The notes beneath the pieces were generated by a model. It worked only from the letters and a program-made list of their open reading frames with translations, did not search any database and had not been told where the DNA came from. Shown here one piece after another: positions 12,100-22,799 of a stretch of 64,000 nt of DNA (positions are counted from its first letter, which is position 1; each line of letters starts with the position of its first letter). The translations under genes were made by a program, and so were the position numbers. The DNA comes from Anastrepha obliqua (taxonomy: Eukaryota; Arthropoda; Insecta; Diptera; Tephritidae): positions 42,124,501 through 42,188,500 of the forward strand of contig NC_072896.1 of the NCBI RefSeq assembly GCF_027943255.1, in the 5' to 3' direction.

Positions 12100-12415
12100 T
12101 CGCTCCCGTAGCCGAATGGGTTGGGAACTACCATTCGGGAGTGCTTAGGTTCGAATATCCATGCATGAAACAGCAAAATGAAGAAGTTTTTTTTAATAGC
12201 AGTCGCCCCTCGGCTGGTAAAAGCGCACCTCCGAGTGTATTTCTTCCATGAAAAAGCTCCTCATAACAAACCATTTGCCGTTCGGAGTTGGCTTAAAACT
12301 GTAGATCCCTCCAATCGTGGAACAACATCAAGACGCACGCCACAAATAGCAGGAGGAACTCGGTCAAACACCTAACAGAAGTGTAGGCGCCAATTATTTA
12401 TTTATTATTTATTTA
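12100..12415 (+). mobile_element. tRNA-derived SINE, complete copy b with target duplication
   Basis: The best complete copy. It is bounded by the 11-base direct repeat TAGATGTTAAA (12089-12099 and 12416-12426), the target-site duplication of a retroposed element. A box TAGCCGAATGGG at 12109-12120 and B box GGTTCGAATAT at 12148-12158 form an RNA polymerase III promoter. The body carries CCTCCGAGTGTATTTCTTCC, TTGCCGTTCGGAG, CTTAAAACTGTAG and ATCAAGACGCACG. The 3' end reads CTCGGTCAAA, 17 bases, GGCGCCAATTA, then (TTTA)n. The 17-base spacing matches the LINE-A 3' end. Confidence 0.9.
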
Positions 12416-12429
12416 TAGATGTTAAACAA

Positions 12430-15295
12430 CTGGACTGTAGGAAAATCGACCCCGCTTAATGTACTCGTACTCGTGCCATACCACATTCATTTAAGAACGC
12501 ACTGAACGGCTTAACAATTAAACTGTACAACAGTTCATCTCAAATGCTCGACCCAAAAGTTTACCCGTTACCGCCTTTGGAGTAATTAAAAATGTGCCAG
12601 ATTCCCTCTGCATTTGCAATTGTAATGTGAGTGGACTACGAAATGTTGGATGGAATTGAGAAATGAACTAATCGCATTTGAATGGACCGAGGTTACAGCA
12701 AATAAAACAATGAGAGTTAAACGGCATTCAACCGTTAGTTGGTTGCGTGTGGCAACCGGCGTTTTCAAAACACGAAAACAATATAGGATGTAGTCAAATA
12801 CGAATTGCGCTCAATCTCTCAACAAGGTCCGCACAGGAAGGGGATGGGGGGATCCAATCTGAAGTGCCGACCGAAGAAAGGCAAGGAAGGGAATGCAGCA
12901 TGGCATTGTCACCCTCCGCAGAGATTCGGTCACAACTGTTCTGCTGCTTCTCCCACCTACCGCTGGTATTTCGCACTTTCATTTTTTTCTGAAATGTCCC
13001 TATAATTAAAGCTTTGTAATGGATGCGATGGTATTTTTAAATTTAAATACAGATTCGCATTTTAGTTACAACAGCGCGCAAAGCTTTTCTGTATGCTGGA
13101 AAATTTGTAGATTTGTATGTACATATTAATGGGCGCCGGTGCAGCGATACCAGAAGAGTCACCAACGCGTTAGCGCGAGGTACTCATTTGCAAGTCGGAT
13201 TGTCAACAAATTTGCATAGAAATCGCTTGACGCTGCTGACTACAACCGAAAAGAAAATGAAAACCGAAACAAAAACAACAACCAACAACTGTATGCGCTC
13301 GAATAATAGCATCAACACATACAAACAATAACAAAAAATCTGGCAAACGACGCATTTAGTAGCTAGAGATCACAATAAAGACCGGATGAGCAAAGAGTCC
13401 GTGTACCAACTCGGATATTTGTTTCCGCATCCAGATAAAGAGAAGATAAAAGCAGATGGTATAGAAATCCCGCAGCTGATGTTTAATGGCAGACACTTTT
13501 TGACAAGTGACTTATGATGTCCGACTACTAACTTCTGGCTCCTCAACGCTCATCTCATGATTTTGTTTTTATTGTTGCTTATGAGTGTGTGGTGTGTAAC
13601 ACCTCTGCGTATTTAAGTGAAAAAATATAATTTTTTTTAAGAATTGGCCACAACCAACTGCTGGTAAAGCCAACAAAGAACGGTAGGAGCGAGCGCTAAG
13701 GCGGCGCTGGCGGCTGCTGCACTATAATCATTACCTTACTCGTACACACAAACATATAAGATATGTCCTTACGCCCACCTGCACATGCACTTATAGTCAG
13801 AGTTTTATTCTGTTTCCAGGCACTCAATTCACTCTCGATGAAACTTTCTCAACTCTTTGTATTTTACTTAATTTTAGTTTATTTCGCCTTTTCTTTTTTG
13901 CTTTGTTTTGTTTATTGCGGCTCTGCACTGCGCTACACCTGGATTCTGCTGTTCGGTGTCGACGTCAATGGCTGCAATCGGTAACGCCTTCGAAACCTGT
14001 GAATATTCAAATTAACTTTTTAATTAAGATTCCACTTTTTCTTCCACTTTATAGCCACCCGCTTGCTTACAGTGGAAATATAAGAAATTGTTGTGATTTA
14101 ACGTTTTTAATTTCGAGAGTCAGTGCGTATACGAGCTTTTAAGGATTACGTGCCCTCGACGGGCGTACTCATCATGCACGCTCAACTCTTAGACGCTGGC
14201 GCACCGACGACTATCAGTGTGTGAGTAATTGCGTTGTTATGTGCCGACTTTGGCATGTAAATTTCCACCACTTAACCTCATGTCGAACTCTGGTCAACTG
14301 GACGTACGAGCCCGTGTGTTCGTGTCTACATTAATAACTGAGAAGCAGGCGGCGTGGGAGTGTATTGAAGAAAGTATGGAAGTAGTCGCAGCGCTGCTCA
14401 ATAAGGGAAGGGGAACTCTGGTAAACCAGTTTGCTCTGAAGTGTTTATGCAAATTAGTTGTGCGAAAACTTTTCCAAGGAAAGGAGAAAATGATCCCCCT
14501 CTCTCTCTCTCTCTTTTAAGTGGTTTATAAGTATTTCTCAATTAATTATGTTTGTATAACAGTGCTGACTTTGAGCGGAATGGAGTGGGGACTATGATAA
14601 TAATGATGATGACAATGTGTATTTAGTACGGTTAGGCATCGTATAAAAGATATGACGGCATGATGGGAAGAGATATGTAAACATAATAAAGTATAGTTTC
14701 GGTAAAGTGGCTTTCCTATACTTAATTATATGCAAAGTGATAGCAAAAGTTTCCAAAATATTCGAAAACTTGTGTATGAATATTGAAACACCTCTTTGGG
14801 AAATTAGTTTTAGTACAGTGCATATTTATAATTGTGTTATTGCGCCTCGGTTATTTATTTCTTGAAACTGATAAGTGCTTAGAAGTTTAAGTGCTTTCAG
14901 TAATTGATATTTAAATTTTGAAAACTCAAATCTAAAAGAAAGGTATAAGCACAAATCCTATTACGAGTATTGTTGGCGAAAAGTGAAGTGTGCGCCCAAA
15001 ATTTTTTTATTTCCTCTCCACACTCGAAAGAAAGTCGTATAATTTATTAAAGAAACTACACTTCATTCGGAAATTGCTTTTAAGGAACTCCCTCCATCTC
15101 CCAAAATGTAAACTCAAAGTTTAATCAATTAACAAGAACCAGTCAAAATTTGTTCAGGCTTTCCAATTTATTTAAAAATTGAGTGCAATAGTTTTCTGTA
15201 AAATTAATACAATCAATCATCGTTGATTCAATCAATAACAAATCCTATTCATCAATAACTCACCCCTTGCGCGATAAACTGGAATAAATTTAGCG
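12430..15295. other. Intergenic, no supported gene
   Basis: Several short frames exist on both strands, for example in a slightly G+C-richer patch at 12800-12960 and at 13760-14520. None has a start context, splice sites or a recognisable domain. A CT run lies at 14498-14516. Confidence 0.4.
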
Positions 15296-15298
15296 CAA

Positions 15299-15762
15299 GC
15301 TTGAGAACTTAAAATGATAATACAAAACAGAAATATTGTTGGCATAAATTTTTTTTATTGCAATCTGGTAGATAATTTCACGGCAATTATTTTTTTATAT
15401 GATATCGGGCATTTGCACACCGCGGCTACGAGTTACATGGTCCATTCGATCAGTCCAATTTTTAACTAATTTTTCCAATAAATCTGAATAATAAATATAA
15501 ATGAGAAACAATGCACCGCAAGCAGGCCAAGATCCTTATGTAAAATTTTCCACGTAGTCGAAGGACAAAGGCCAACAGAACACATGAATTTCGTGAACAA
15601 TTGTTTTTTTTTTTCAAAGTAAATTTCCACAATTTGGAAGCGTTGTCTAGCGTTAAACGATTCATGATGACTTTTCAAATCTTACTGAACAGAAATGTCA
15701 ACACTATCACCGCCTCAGCATAGTTATCGGTATCGATAGGTCTCATGCAGGTAAAAAACACC
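15299..15762 (-). mobile_element. MLE-B copy 1, core-deleted mariner-like element
   Basis: On the minus strand the transposase starts MNRLTLDNA at 15665, with the other frame giving RQRFQIVEIYFE after a frameshift. It continues through PTTWKILHKDLGL and then jumps to the C-terminal part ENLVKNWTDRMDHVTRSRG-like codons (15470-15420). The whole DDE core is missing. Copies at 50833 and 59198 share the same 5' leader and the same right side of the deletion. The terminal repeats are weak (GGGTGTTTTTTA against AGCTTGAGAACTTAA). Confidence 0.75.
15731..15738. promoter_or_regulatory. DRE-like palindrome TATCGATA in MLE-B leader
   Basis: A perfect TATCGATA lies just upstream of the MLE-B start codon. 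The same octamer occurs at the equivalent place in the other two copies (50866-50873, 59219-59226). In flies this is the core of the DREF site, and CGATA is also bound by BEAF-32. Confidence 0.5.
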
Positions 15763-15959
15763 CGATACGAAATAGTATCGAGCGTGGTCGAATACACGAC
15801 TCATAATAATTTAAACTGTAAGTCGTAGGTTTTATCAACTTTCAATTGAACTGTGCAATGTGATAAAATATGTAAATTTTTTAACCCTGGTAGCGATCCA
15901 TAAAAATTGTTTTAAGATTTTGAAAATTCCGTTGATTTATTTATTTCGTATACACGATA

Positions 15960-16265
15960 TGAAATTTAAATTTGCATGGGAGGTACCACGCCCCCTTTTC
16001 CAATACTAACCTCTTTGCACCATAAAGCAGGTATTGGATATTTGTGTAAGCATATCAATTTTCATTATCTTACCTTTTGTGGTTCCGGAAAAAGCGATTT
16101 GGAAATTTCAGTTTATATGGGAGGTTTTACGCCCCTTTTTCCAATACCAACCCCTTTTATATATACAATTCATGCATTTGTGCCAAGTGTCAGTTCCCTA
16201 GCTTTATTGATTTTCAGATTTTGGTCTATATGTCAGATGCCACGCCCCTTATACTCTTTCTAAAT
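15960..16265 (+). repeat. Diverged tandem repeat with TATGGGAGG...ACGCCCC units
   Basis: Three imperfect units near 15975, 16115 and 16228 carry GGAAATTT, (T/C)ATGGGAGGT, CACGCCCC and TTTTCCAATAC in the same order, about 110-145 bases apart. The open frame across them is a by-product of the repeat. The function is unknown. Confidence 0.6.
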
Positions 16266-16499
16266 TAGAGAAGTTATTTTCCTCAAATCTGTGCATTTTT
16301 CATTGAAATCAGGTTTTTTAAGCACTCCAATTAAAACGCTTGCCAGTTATTCATAAGCTCAAAACCTCAAACTCGAGTTTATGGCTGAATGGGAACGTAA
16401 TAATGATTATAGAAACAAAAAGTTTTGTCACAAAAAATGAGTGATTTAATAAAAAAATAAATTCTTACATATGCTTGTTTTATGATTTTTTCACATCTT

Positions 16500-17395
16500 T
16501 GATGCAGTGAATTCACTTAATTTGCACATTTAATCAAAGAAATAGAGTACAGAGGCTTTTGAGTTTGGTTCCACATTTCTTCGCTATTTGTGGCTGTGAT
16601 TATCTTTTTCAGTTCTGCCCAAAGATACTCAATCGGGTTTAAGTCAGGAGACAGCAACGGCCATTCTAAAATATTCACATTTTCTTTTCTTAACTACTCC
16701 TTTACTAATTTTTATGAATGCTTGAAATCGTTATGCTGCACAAACTGCCATCTTAGGGGCATTTGTTTACTTGCATAGGGAAGCATAACCAATATTCTCA
16801 CAATCTCCACCGCAAACATTTTATCTTTTATCCAAAATATTGGACTTAGTGCTTTTTTCAGAAAAGCATTCCTACATCATTATTGAATTACCATTGTGCT
16901 TTACTGTTGTTTTAGTATGCCAGGGATCATCATGGGTCATCAAACATATTATTTTTCGTCACATCCAAACATATTTATTTCTGTTTAATCCGCTTATGGC
17001 AAATTTTTTCAATTTCTTGCAAATTGAAGCCTTTTTGATTTGTTCTGTGAACTCAACAGCGTACTCTTCTGGGTGTTCCCGCTATTCATCGGGCTTCTAC
17101 CAACCTGTGTCGAACTACCCAACTTAGCTCAGTTTTAAGCTCGTTTGATGACAAATATGGTTTAATTTTGCTTGAATCTCCCGCTTTCACTTCCCCAAAT
17201 TTTACATTTTCTTCCTCGAGTTTCAGTTTTTGGTGCGTTACGAATACCATTAAAAACTTTGTTCTTAGAAAATTTCATTAATTCTGCTGTTTGATCGTTT
17301 TTCTTCCTTTTCTTAAAGTTTTTATTAATCTGGCTTCTACCTTGGTACAATACTTAGCACGACCCATTTTGCTTGTTTTATTCAATACTAAGTTA
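16500..17395 (-). mobile_element. Tc1-like (DD34E) transposon relic T1
   Basis: Minus-strand transposase remnant. Near 17365 it starts MGRAKYCTKVEARLIKTLRK. The helix-turn-helix region follows (TAELMKFSKNKVFNGIRNAPK and ETRGRKCKIWG, about 17310-17190), then a degenerate core. The second catalytic Asp is in QHNDFKHS (about 16740). The C-terminal catalytic block [20 protein letters not shown] (about 16670-16610) keeps the final Glu. At least five stops or frameshifts interrupt it. SPDLNPIE is diagnostic of the Tc1 branch. No clear inverted termini were found. A SINE fragment abuts at 17401. Confidence 0.85.
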
Positions 17396-17400
17396 ATTAA

Positions 17401-17462
17401 TCTGCCGTTCGGAGTCGGCTTGAAACTGTAGGTCCCTCCATTTGTGGAACAACATCAAGACA
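17401..17462 (+). mobile_element. SINE fragment c, joined to rosa element
   Basis: 62 bases of SINE body (CTGCCGTTCGGAGTCGGC, TGAAACTGTAGGTCC, AACAACATCAAGAC) run directly into mid-transposase coding sequence of the rosa copy. Both partners are truncated at the junction, which looks like a recombination or deletion joint. Confidence 0.75.
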
Positions 17463-18156
17463 TGGCTGTGTTAGCAAGCAAAATTGCCGTATATGGGACG
17501 ACACCAATCCACACGACGTTCACCAGGTGATAATGCATCCTCAAAAAGTTACCGTTTGGTGTGGATTTTGGGCCGGCGGCGTCATTGGTCCGTACTTTTT
17601 TCAAAACGACGTTGGTGAGGCGGTCACCGTCAACAGCAAGCGCTACACAACGAGGTTAACCAATTTCTTATGGCCCATATTGAACCATATGGACCTAGAC
17701 GATATGTGGTTTCAACAGGACAGCGCTACGTGCCACACAGCAAACGCCACGATTGACATTCTGCATGAACGATTTGAGGGTAAAGTTATCTCTCGCAGGG
17801 GTGATGTGAATTGGTCACCAAGGTCATGCGATTTGACCCCGCTAGACTTTTTCCTGTGGGGTTTCTTGAAGTCTCAGGTCTATGCAAATAAACCACAATC
17901 GACCGATGCTCTAAAGGTGAACATAACACAGGCCATCGCTCAAATTCAGCCGGATCTATGCGGAAGAGTCATTGAAAATTGGACCACTCGGATCCGTTCC
18001 ACCGTAAGAAGCCGAGGCGGATATTTGAATTATGTCATATTCCACACTTAATGGCATATATGCGCCTTTCAAATAAAAAAATAATTTTGTCAATAACTCA
18101 CACACAGCTTGTTTTATTCTATTTCAACATCTACCCGCCCTTATTGGAAAACCCTT
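17463..18156 (+). mobile_element. rosa-type (DD41D) mariner copy A2, 5'-truncated but open
   Basis: The best preserved rosa transposase segment in the window, open from about 17467 to the stop at 18051. It begins SKQNCRIW and continues VTVWCGFWAGGVIGPYFF and VTVNSKRYTTRLTNFLWP. The second catalytic Asp follows in WFQQDSATCHTA and the third in CDLTPLDFFLWG. Exactly 41 residues separate these two Asp, which defines DD41D rather than the DD34D of standard mariners. It ends VIENWTTRI...GGYLNYVIFHT. The first catalytic Asp and the DNA-binding domain are lost upstream, where the SINE fragment joins. The right inverted repeat CTTATTGGAAAACCCTT ends at 18156, followed by TA. It is relatively young, because the remaining 195 codons have no stop. 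Confidence 0.9.
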
Positions 18157-18448
18157 TATATAAGTTAATTAATTTTACCTTTAAGGGCAACTGAGCTAAA
18201 TTTGAAACGTTTAAAATTCTTGCTATCAGCAAATAGTTACTGCTTCTATTATTTTTTCCAAGCATAAAACTCGTTTGTTCACCTCCTATAAATGTGTCCA
18301 AAATAAAAATGAGACAAAAGAGATGAAGTGCAATATAGAACAAAAACATGTTAACCACAATCTTAACAAAGTAAGTTTTTTATTTACATAGTAAAAACGT
18401 TATGCAAGAACTAAATTGAAGGACTAATTTTGCGCCATCTTGTATATG

Positions 18449-18513
18449 TAATTGGCTCTTCCTCCCGTTTATTCGGTGTTTTGGTCGAGCCTATTTGTGG
18501 AGCGCGTCTTAAT
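18449..18513 (-). mobile_element. SINE tail fragment d
   Basis: On the minus strand, CACAAATAGGCTCGACC with AAACACCG and a degraded AGCCAATTAC end match the 3' end of the SINE family. The rest is missing. Confidence 0.55.
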
Positions 18514-19520
18514 GTTTTTCCGCATTACGGATGCCAATATTAGCGGAAAATTCTGATTACGGAACATCGAGATATTTTTAGAGTAAGCCCGCGATTCCGG
18601 AACTCGTCCCGGGATTCACTTTGGAACGCAACTTTTTTAATATAAAAAAATTCAAGTACCAAAAGCTTCAATAATTCACAGCTTATACCCAATAAAAGCA
18701 CTTTATAGCTTGATTTGAAAAAAAGTTTACAGAACAAAATGTTACTCAATTTAACAATTTGAATTTTAAGTTGATTTATTTCTAAGTATCAATGATGCAG
18801 TTTCCATGGAAATCGAAAAGCTTTTATTATAATCAAATTTTGTGACAAAAAATCTTTCACTTCTTTCAATTAGATATTTCACATTTTTGCGATCACGGGA
18901 TTAGTACAATCTAATCCCGTAATTTCCGAAGCCAGCAAACACCGGGATCCCTTGTGTGCACGCAACAACAGATTCCTAATGATGGCATCAATCTGCTGTA
19001 CGAGTATAGTGTTAAATTACCACGAATGTGTATACATACACACATTTATTATAAATATAAACTGCTCCTTGGTCATACATATTGTCAATTCATTCCACTT
19101 CGTTCCGTTTCGAATTGCTTTAGTTGCGCGTTTTTGACAACACATTTAAGCTGTCATCATTAAAATTTATCGCATTTGTTTTTAGCCATTTGGTATGGCG
19201 GCGCTGTCGCCGATTGTTCATCATTCACAACCAAATCAAATGGATTTGTATTTCGGAAGCGGAAAATGAGCAAATTAAAATAAATATTAACATAATTCGG
19301 TGGAATAAATCGCTGAGGTCCGAAACTCGTCTTTGAAAAGCGAAAAGGGGGAAAGAAAAGGAAATTGCTGCTAATGAAACATTTATCATTATCATTTTGC
19401 TACTAATGATACATTTATCCTCCATCCGTATCTTATTTTCACAAAAGAATATTTTTTACATATAGAAAATAGTACTAAATGTATTAAAACGCTCTTTTAC
19501 TTCAATAAGCAATAATTTTA
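18514..19520. other. Intergenic with palindrome
   Basis: No gene seen. A perfect 10-base inverted repeat with a 6-base loop lies at 18895-18920. Confidence 0.4.
18895..18920. repeat. Perfect hairpin ACGGGATTAG / CTAATCCCGT
   Basis: Ten-base perfect stem with the loop TACAAT. G+C-rich GGGATT/AATCCC words recur nearby (18608-18618, 18940-18950), so it may be part of an unrecognised repeat. Confidence 0.6.
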
Positions 19521-19527
19521 TAATATA

Positions 19528-20350
19528 CTAGCGTACCCTCGCCCGCTTCGCTAGACGATAAATTCAATGATTTGCTGAAAGAGAATAAAATTAATACGAA
19601 ACAAAGCAAATTCTTTGATACAATTTCATTCGAACTTTATTGTAACACTTTTTGGTAGACAACGTTTTTGGTTTTTCATCTTTCGCGTGAATAATGACGA
19701 TGGTTTGCCAACTCGTGAGCAAGCTACATACAATTGTCCATGAGAAAAAATTGGGTATTCTAAATTAATACCGCACATTTGTAGAGACTGTCCTTGCGCC
19801 TTATTAATTCTCATAGCGAAGGCAAGGCGAATAGGGAACTGCAAACGTTTGAAATCGAATGGTAAATCCACCAGAATCAGTGGAATTCAGGGTATCAAAA
19901 TGTCTTCTCCTTTGTACTTCCCTTTCAAAATTGTTGCTTCGATAACGTTACCCATTAACTTCTTCACAGCGAGTCTGGTACCGTTGCAAAGTCGGGGCAC
20001 ATTACTATTGCGCAGCATAATAATCGGTGCTCCAATTTTTAATCGTAAATTATGAGGTGGTAAGCCTGGCAAATCGAGTGAGTTTAAGAATTCAGTTGGA
20101 TAATTTACGACCTCATCTTGATCAGTAATAGTGTCCATTGACTTATACGCAACTATGTCACCAGGTATTTGATCTAAAATAGCTGAATTTATATCATTGA
20201 CGTCCTTATTTTTCCCAGCTAAAATTGCTCTTTCGCTGAGTCAATCATGGTTTTTGTAATGTTGAACTATGTTTGGAAATACACTCTGTATCAATGCCTC
20301 TTTAGACTGTGCAAAAGTGCAGAAATTGTTAGGCAATGTTATCATTCCTG
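19528..20350 (-). mobile_element. Helitron 3' end with PIF1 helicase C-terminus
   Basis: Minus-strand coding for the helicase C-terminal part of a Helitron Rep/Hel protein: LPNNFCTFAQSKEAL, SERAILAGKNKDVNDIN, VNYPTEFLNSLDLPGLPPHN, IGAPIIMLRN, LCNGTRLAVKKL, then [26 protein letters not shown] and [17 protein letters not shown]. The last motifs are helicase motifs V and VI of the PIF1 group. One stop replaces the usual Trp before LSERA, and a frameshift lies near 19880. The 3' terminus fits Helitron rules: a hairpin (CTAGCG...CGCTAG, 19528-19554) directly precedes the terminal CTAG, followed by T. The 5' part (Rep domain) is absent. Confidence 0.85.
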
Positions 20351-21305
20351 TTGTTTTTGAAAAAAGGTTTATTTTTTTTGGTTAAAAAGTGTTTTTTGAA
20401 GTTTTGAATTTCTTCTCAGTTAATTGCTGAAAATTATATATTTTGAAAAAACTATTTTTTTTAATTTAACGTATTTGAGAAAATTTTATTCTTTTATTTA
20501 TTTGGTTTTGAAAAAATTTCATGCTTTCGAAATTTTTTTATTTTACTTTATTTCTTCAAAATTTTTTAAAACAATTTTTTTTATAATTTTCGAAAACACC
20601 CCTTTGAAAAAATGTTTTCTATGTGTCATAGTGGTATTCCATTAACTTTTAGGATTATAGTCAAATACTTACAAATATCTACGCTTTCACAAATAGCAAC
20701 AATAAACAAATTTCCTCAAAACCAAAAAATTTACTTTTTTTCTAAAAAAATTCTAAACAAACAACGTAATAAATTTAGAATTTTGTGTTCACGAAAAAAC
20801 AGTATTGTTTTTATTGTATTAACTGAAAACCAAAATGTTGCAAAAAATCAAAACAAAACTAAATTATTTTTTTGTGTTCATTTGGTCCATATGTTCCATA
20901 AGAAGTTGATATGGTAAATAATATGCACGGTCTGTTACACGCAAATTTCCATTGACCATTATAGTGACAAAATTATCGATCAGCAATTCCAACAGGATTT
21001 CAAAATCAGAGTTGGAATGAGTTGTTGTCTGGTGTACTTCTGAAAAAATGAGAAATTAACAAAATAAATTTAAAAATTCGAATTCCATCTTTATCTTGTG
21101 TATGTTCTTTTTACCTTTGAATTTTTCCAATGAAGCACCACTCATTTTAAATTTTCCAAGAATTTTTTTTATCATTTCGCGTTTCTTTCTATTTTCATTC
21201 GATTCCAACATTTGTTCATAGCCGAAAACATCGTTTGCAAACGCATTCATTTCCATATAGAATTGGTCAAAGAACGCATTGCTCAATTGAATTGAAACAT
21301 TATTT
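20351..21305. other. Very A+T-rich, no gene seen
   Basis: Poly-T and poly-A rich DNA. The open frames here are low-complexity Lys/Phe/Asn runs. A 76-codon minus-strand frame (21286-21056) has no recognisable feature. Confidence 0.45.
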
Positions 21306-21734
21306 TCATAAATACTTAGGACCTTAACTTATGCACCTTGGTACATACCTAACGCAGATATTCATCGCGACCTTGACATCGATACTATTGATGAAACAAT
21401 ACAAAGCGCTAGCAGAAGACACATAAATAGACTATTAACGCATACAAATCCTATGATGAGAAGACTACCAAATAAAGAAAAATCTACCCAAAGTCGGCTT
21501 AACCGTCAAACACCTACAGATCTTGCAAAATACTTGTAATCAATTGTCAACTAATCGTATATGTCATTGTTTGTTAACCACTTGTTTTTAAATAATATGT
21601 ATATACTTCTTCTAAATGAGCTTGGGGGCATTGGCCCTTCAATATCACTCTCATTCCATCTTTTTGTAAATCAAATTACTTATTGTCTAACGACAGGTGT
21701 AATATTTTATGGAAGAAATAAAAAAAAAAAAAAA
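21306..21734 (+). mobile_element. Jockey-type LINE, 5'-truncated, with poly(A) tail
   Basis: The last 75 codons of a reverse-transcriptase protein are open to the stop at 21537-21539. They contain TYAPWYIPNADIHRDLDI, then SASRRHINRL and a final PTDLAKYL. The P-W-Y-x-x-N-x-x-I-H-x-D-L pattern is the C-terminal signature of Jockey-clade elements. A ~180-base 3' untranslated region ends in AATAAA (21717-21722) and a 15-A tail, showing insertion by reverse transcription of a polyadenylated transcript. The 5' truncation lies near 21306. I saw no clear target duplication. Confidence 0.8.
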
Positions 21735-22139
21735 TTTTTCATTCGAATCATTTGAAATTTCTGTATACAATACATTTCTGTATCACAATACAAATACAAA
21801 AAATTCAAAAAAAGTTGTACACATAAAATGAATGTCGATTCGAAACTTACTTTAATCTAACAATCGAGCAAGTTTTGTTTTGGACAATATTTTGATTTTT
21901 TCTTTTTTTTATATGAAGAAAATATTTAAAAGAAATTTTTTTTTGCTAAAAACCTTCCCCTAGTGGATCCCTATAATATGAAAAAAGAACGAATAAAATT
22001 GGCCTCGTATCGGCCCAAAAAAATGCGGACGAACGAACATCATTTCATTTTTATATATATAGATTTCATATTTTCACATACTTTCATTGTGGCATCCAGG
22101 TACGTTTTCCACGTCACGTCAGTCAAATGCGTGGCAAAG

Positions 22140-22795
22140 ACCCAGTGTTACAGTCCTATTAGACAGCTGATGTGTACCAACAGGCAAGTCGTGGAATCAC
22201 CGTTAGAGAAGTTCCTGAGGACCTGGACATATCGATTGGCTCGTGCCATTCAATTTTCGATATAGAGGTTTTCTTCGATTGCAGGGGCGTTGTGCATCAT
22301 GAGTTCTTGCCACAGGGTGAAACGGTCAATAAGGAATATTACCTGCACGTTATACGCAATTTGCCCGAAGCAATCGCCAGAAACGTCCGGATTTGTGGAA
22401 CAACAAAAATTGGCTCTTGCATTACGATAACACCCCTACTCACACATCGTTGCTTGTGCGCGACTTGTTGGCCAAAAACAACACACTAATGATGCCACAG
22501 CCACCGTACGAGTATTCCCCAAATCTGGCCCCCTATGACTTTTTCTTGTTCCCGAAACTGAAGAGGCTCATGAAAGGACAGCGCTACGCTACTATTGTCG
22601 AGATAAAGACGACATCGAAGGAAGAGCTGAACCAGATAAAAAAACAAGATTTTTTGAAGTGCTTCGAAGATTGGAAAAAACGTTGGGACAAGTGCATAAT
22701 ATCTCATGGGGATTACTTTGAAGGGGGCAAAAAGATATTAATGAATAAATAAATAATTTTTGAAAAAACACAAAATTTGCGATTACTTTTTGAAT
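22140..22795 (+). mobile_element. DD34D-type mariner relic (HYDNTPTHTS family)
   Basis: It carries ADVYQQASRGITVREVPEDL of the N-terminal region, then VVHHEFLPQGETVNKEYYL, then WLLHYDNTPTHTS and SPNLAPYDFFLF. The C-terminus reads FEDWKKRWDKCIISHGDYFEG. The second and third catalytic Asp are both present, but a 6-base insertion between them makes the spacing 36 rather than 34. There is a frameshift near 22390 and a large loss between the N-terminus and the core. The right terminus is probably TGAATACACCTCGTA (22785-22805). The next mariner starts immediately after. Confidence 0.8.
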
Positions 22796-22799
22796 ACAC

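Noticed and set aside
13763..14519. Hydrophobic and mixed open frames (MSLRPP... and the one ending PLSLSLF)
   Set aside because: Short, partly simple-sequence derived (the CT run gives the LSLSL end), and without promoter, poly(A) or domain evidence.
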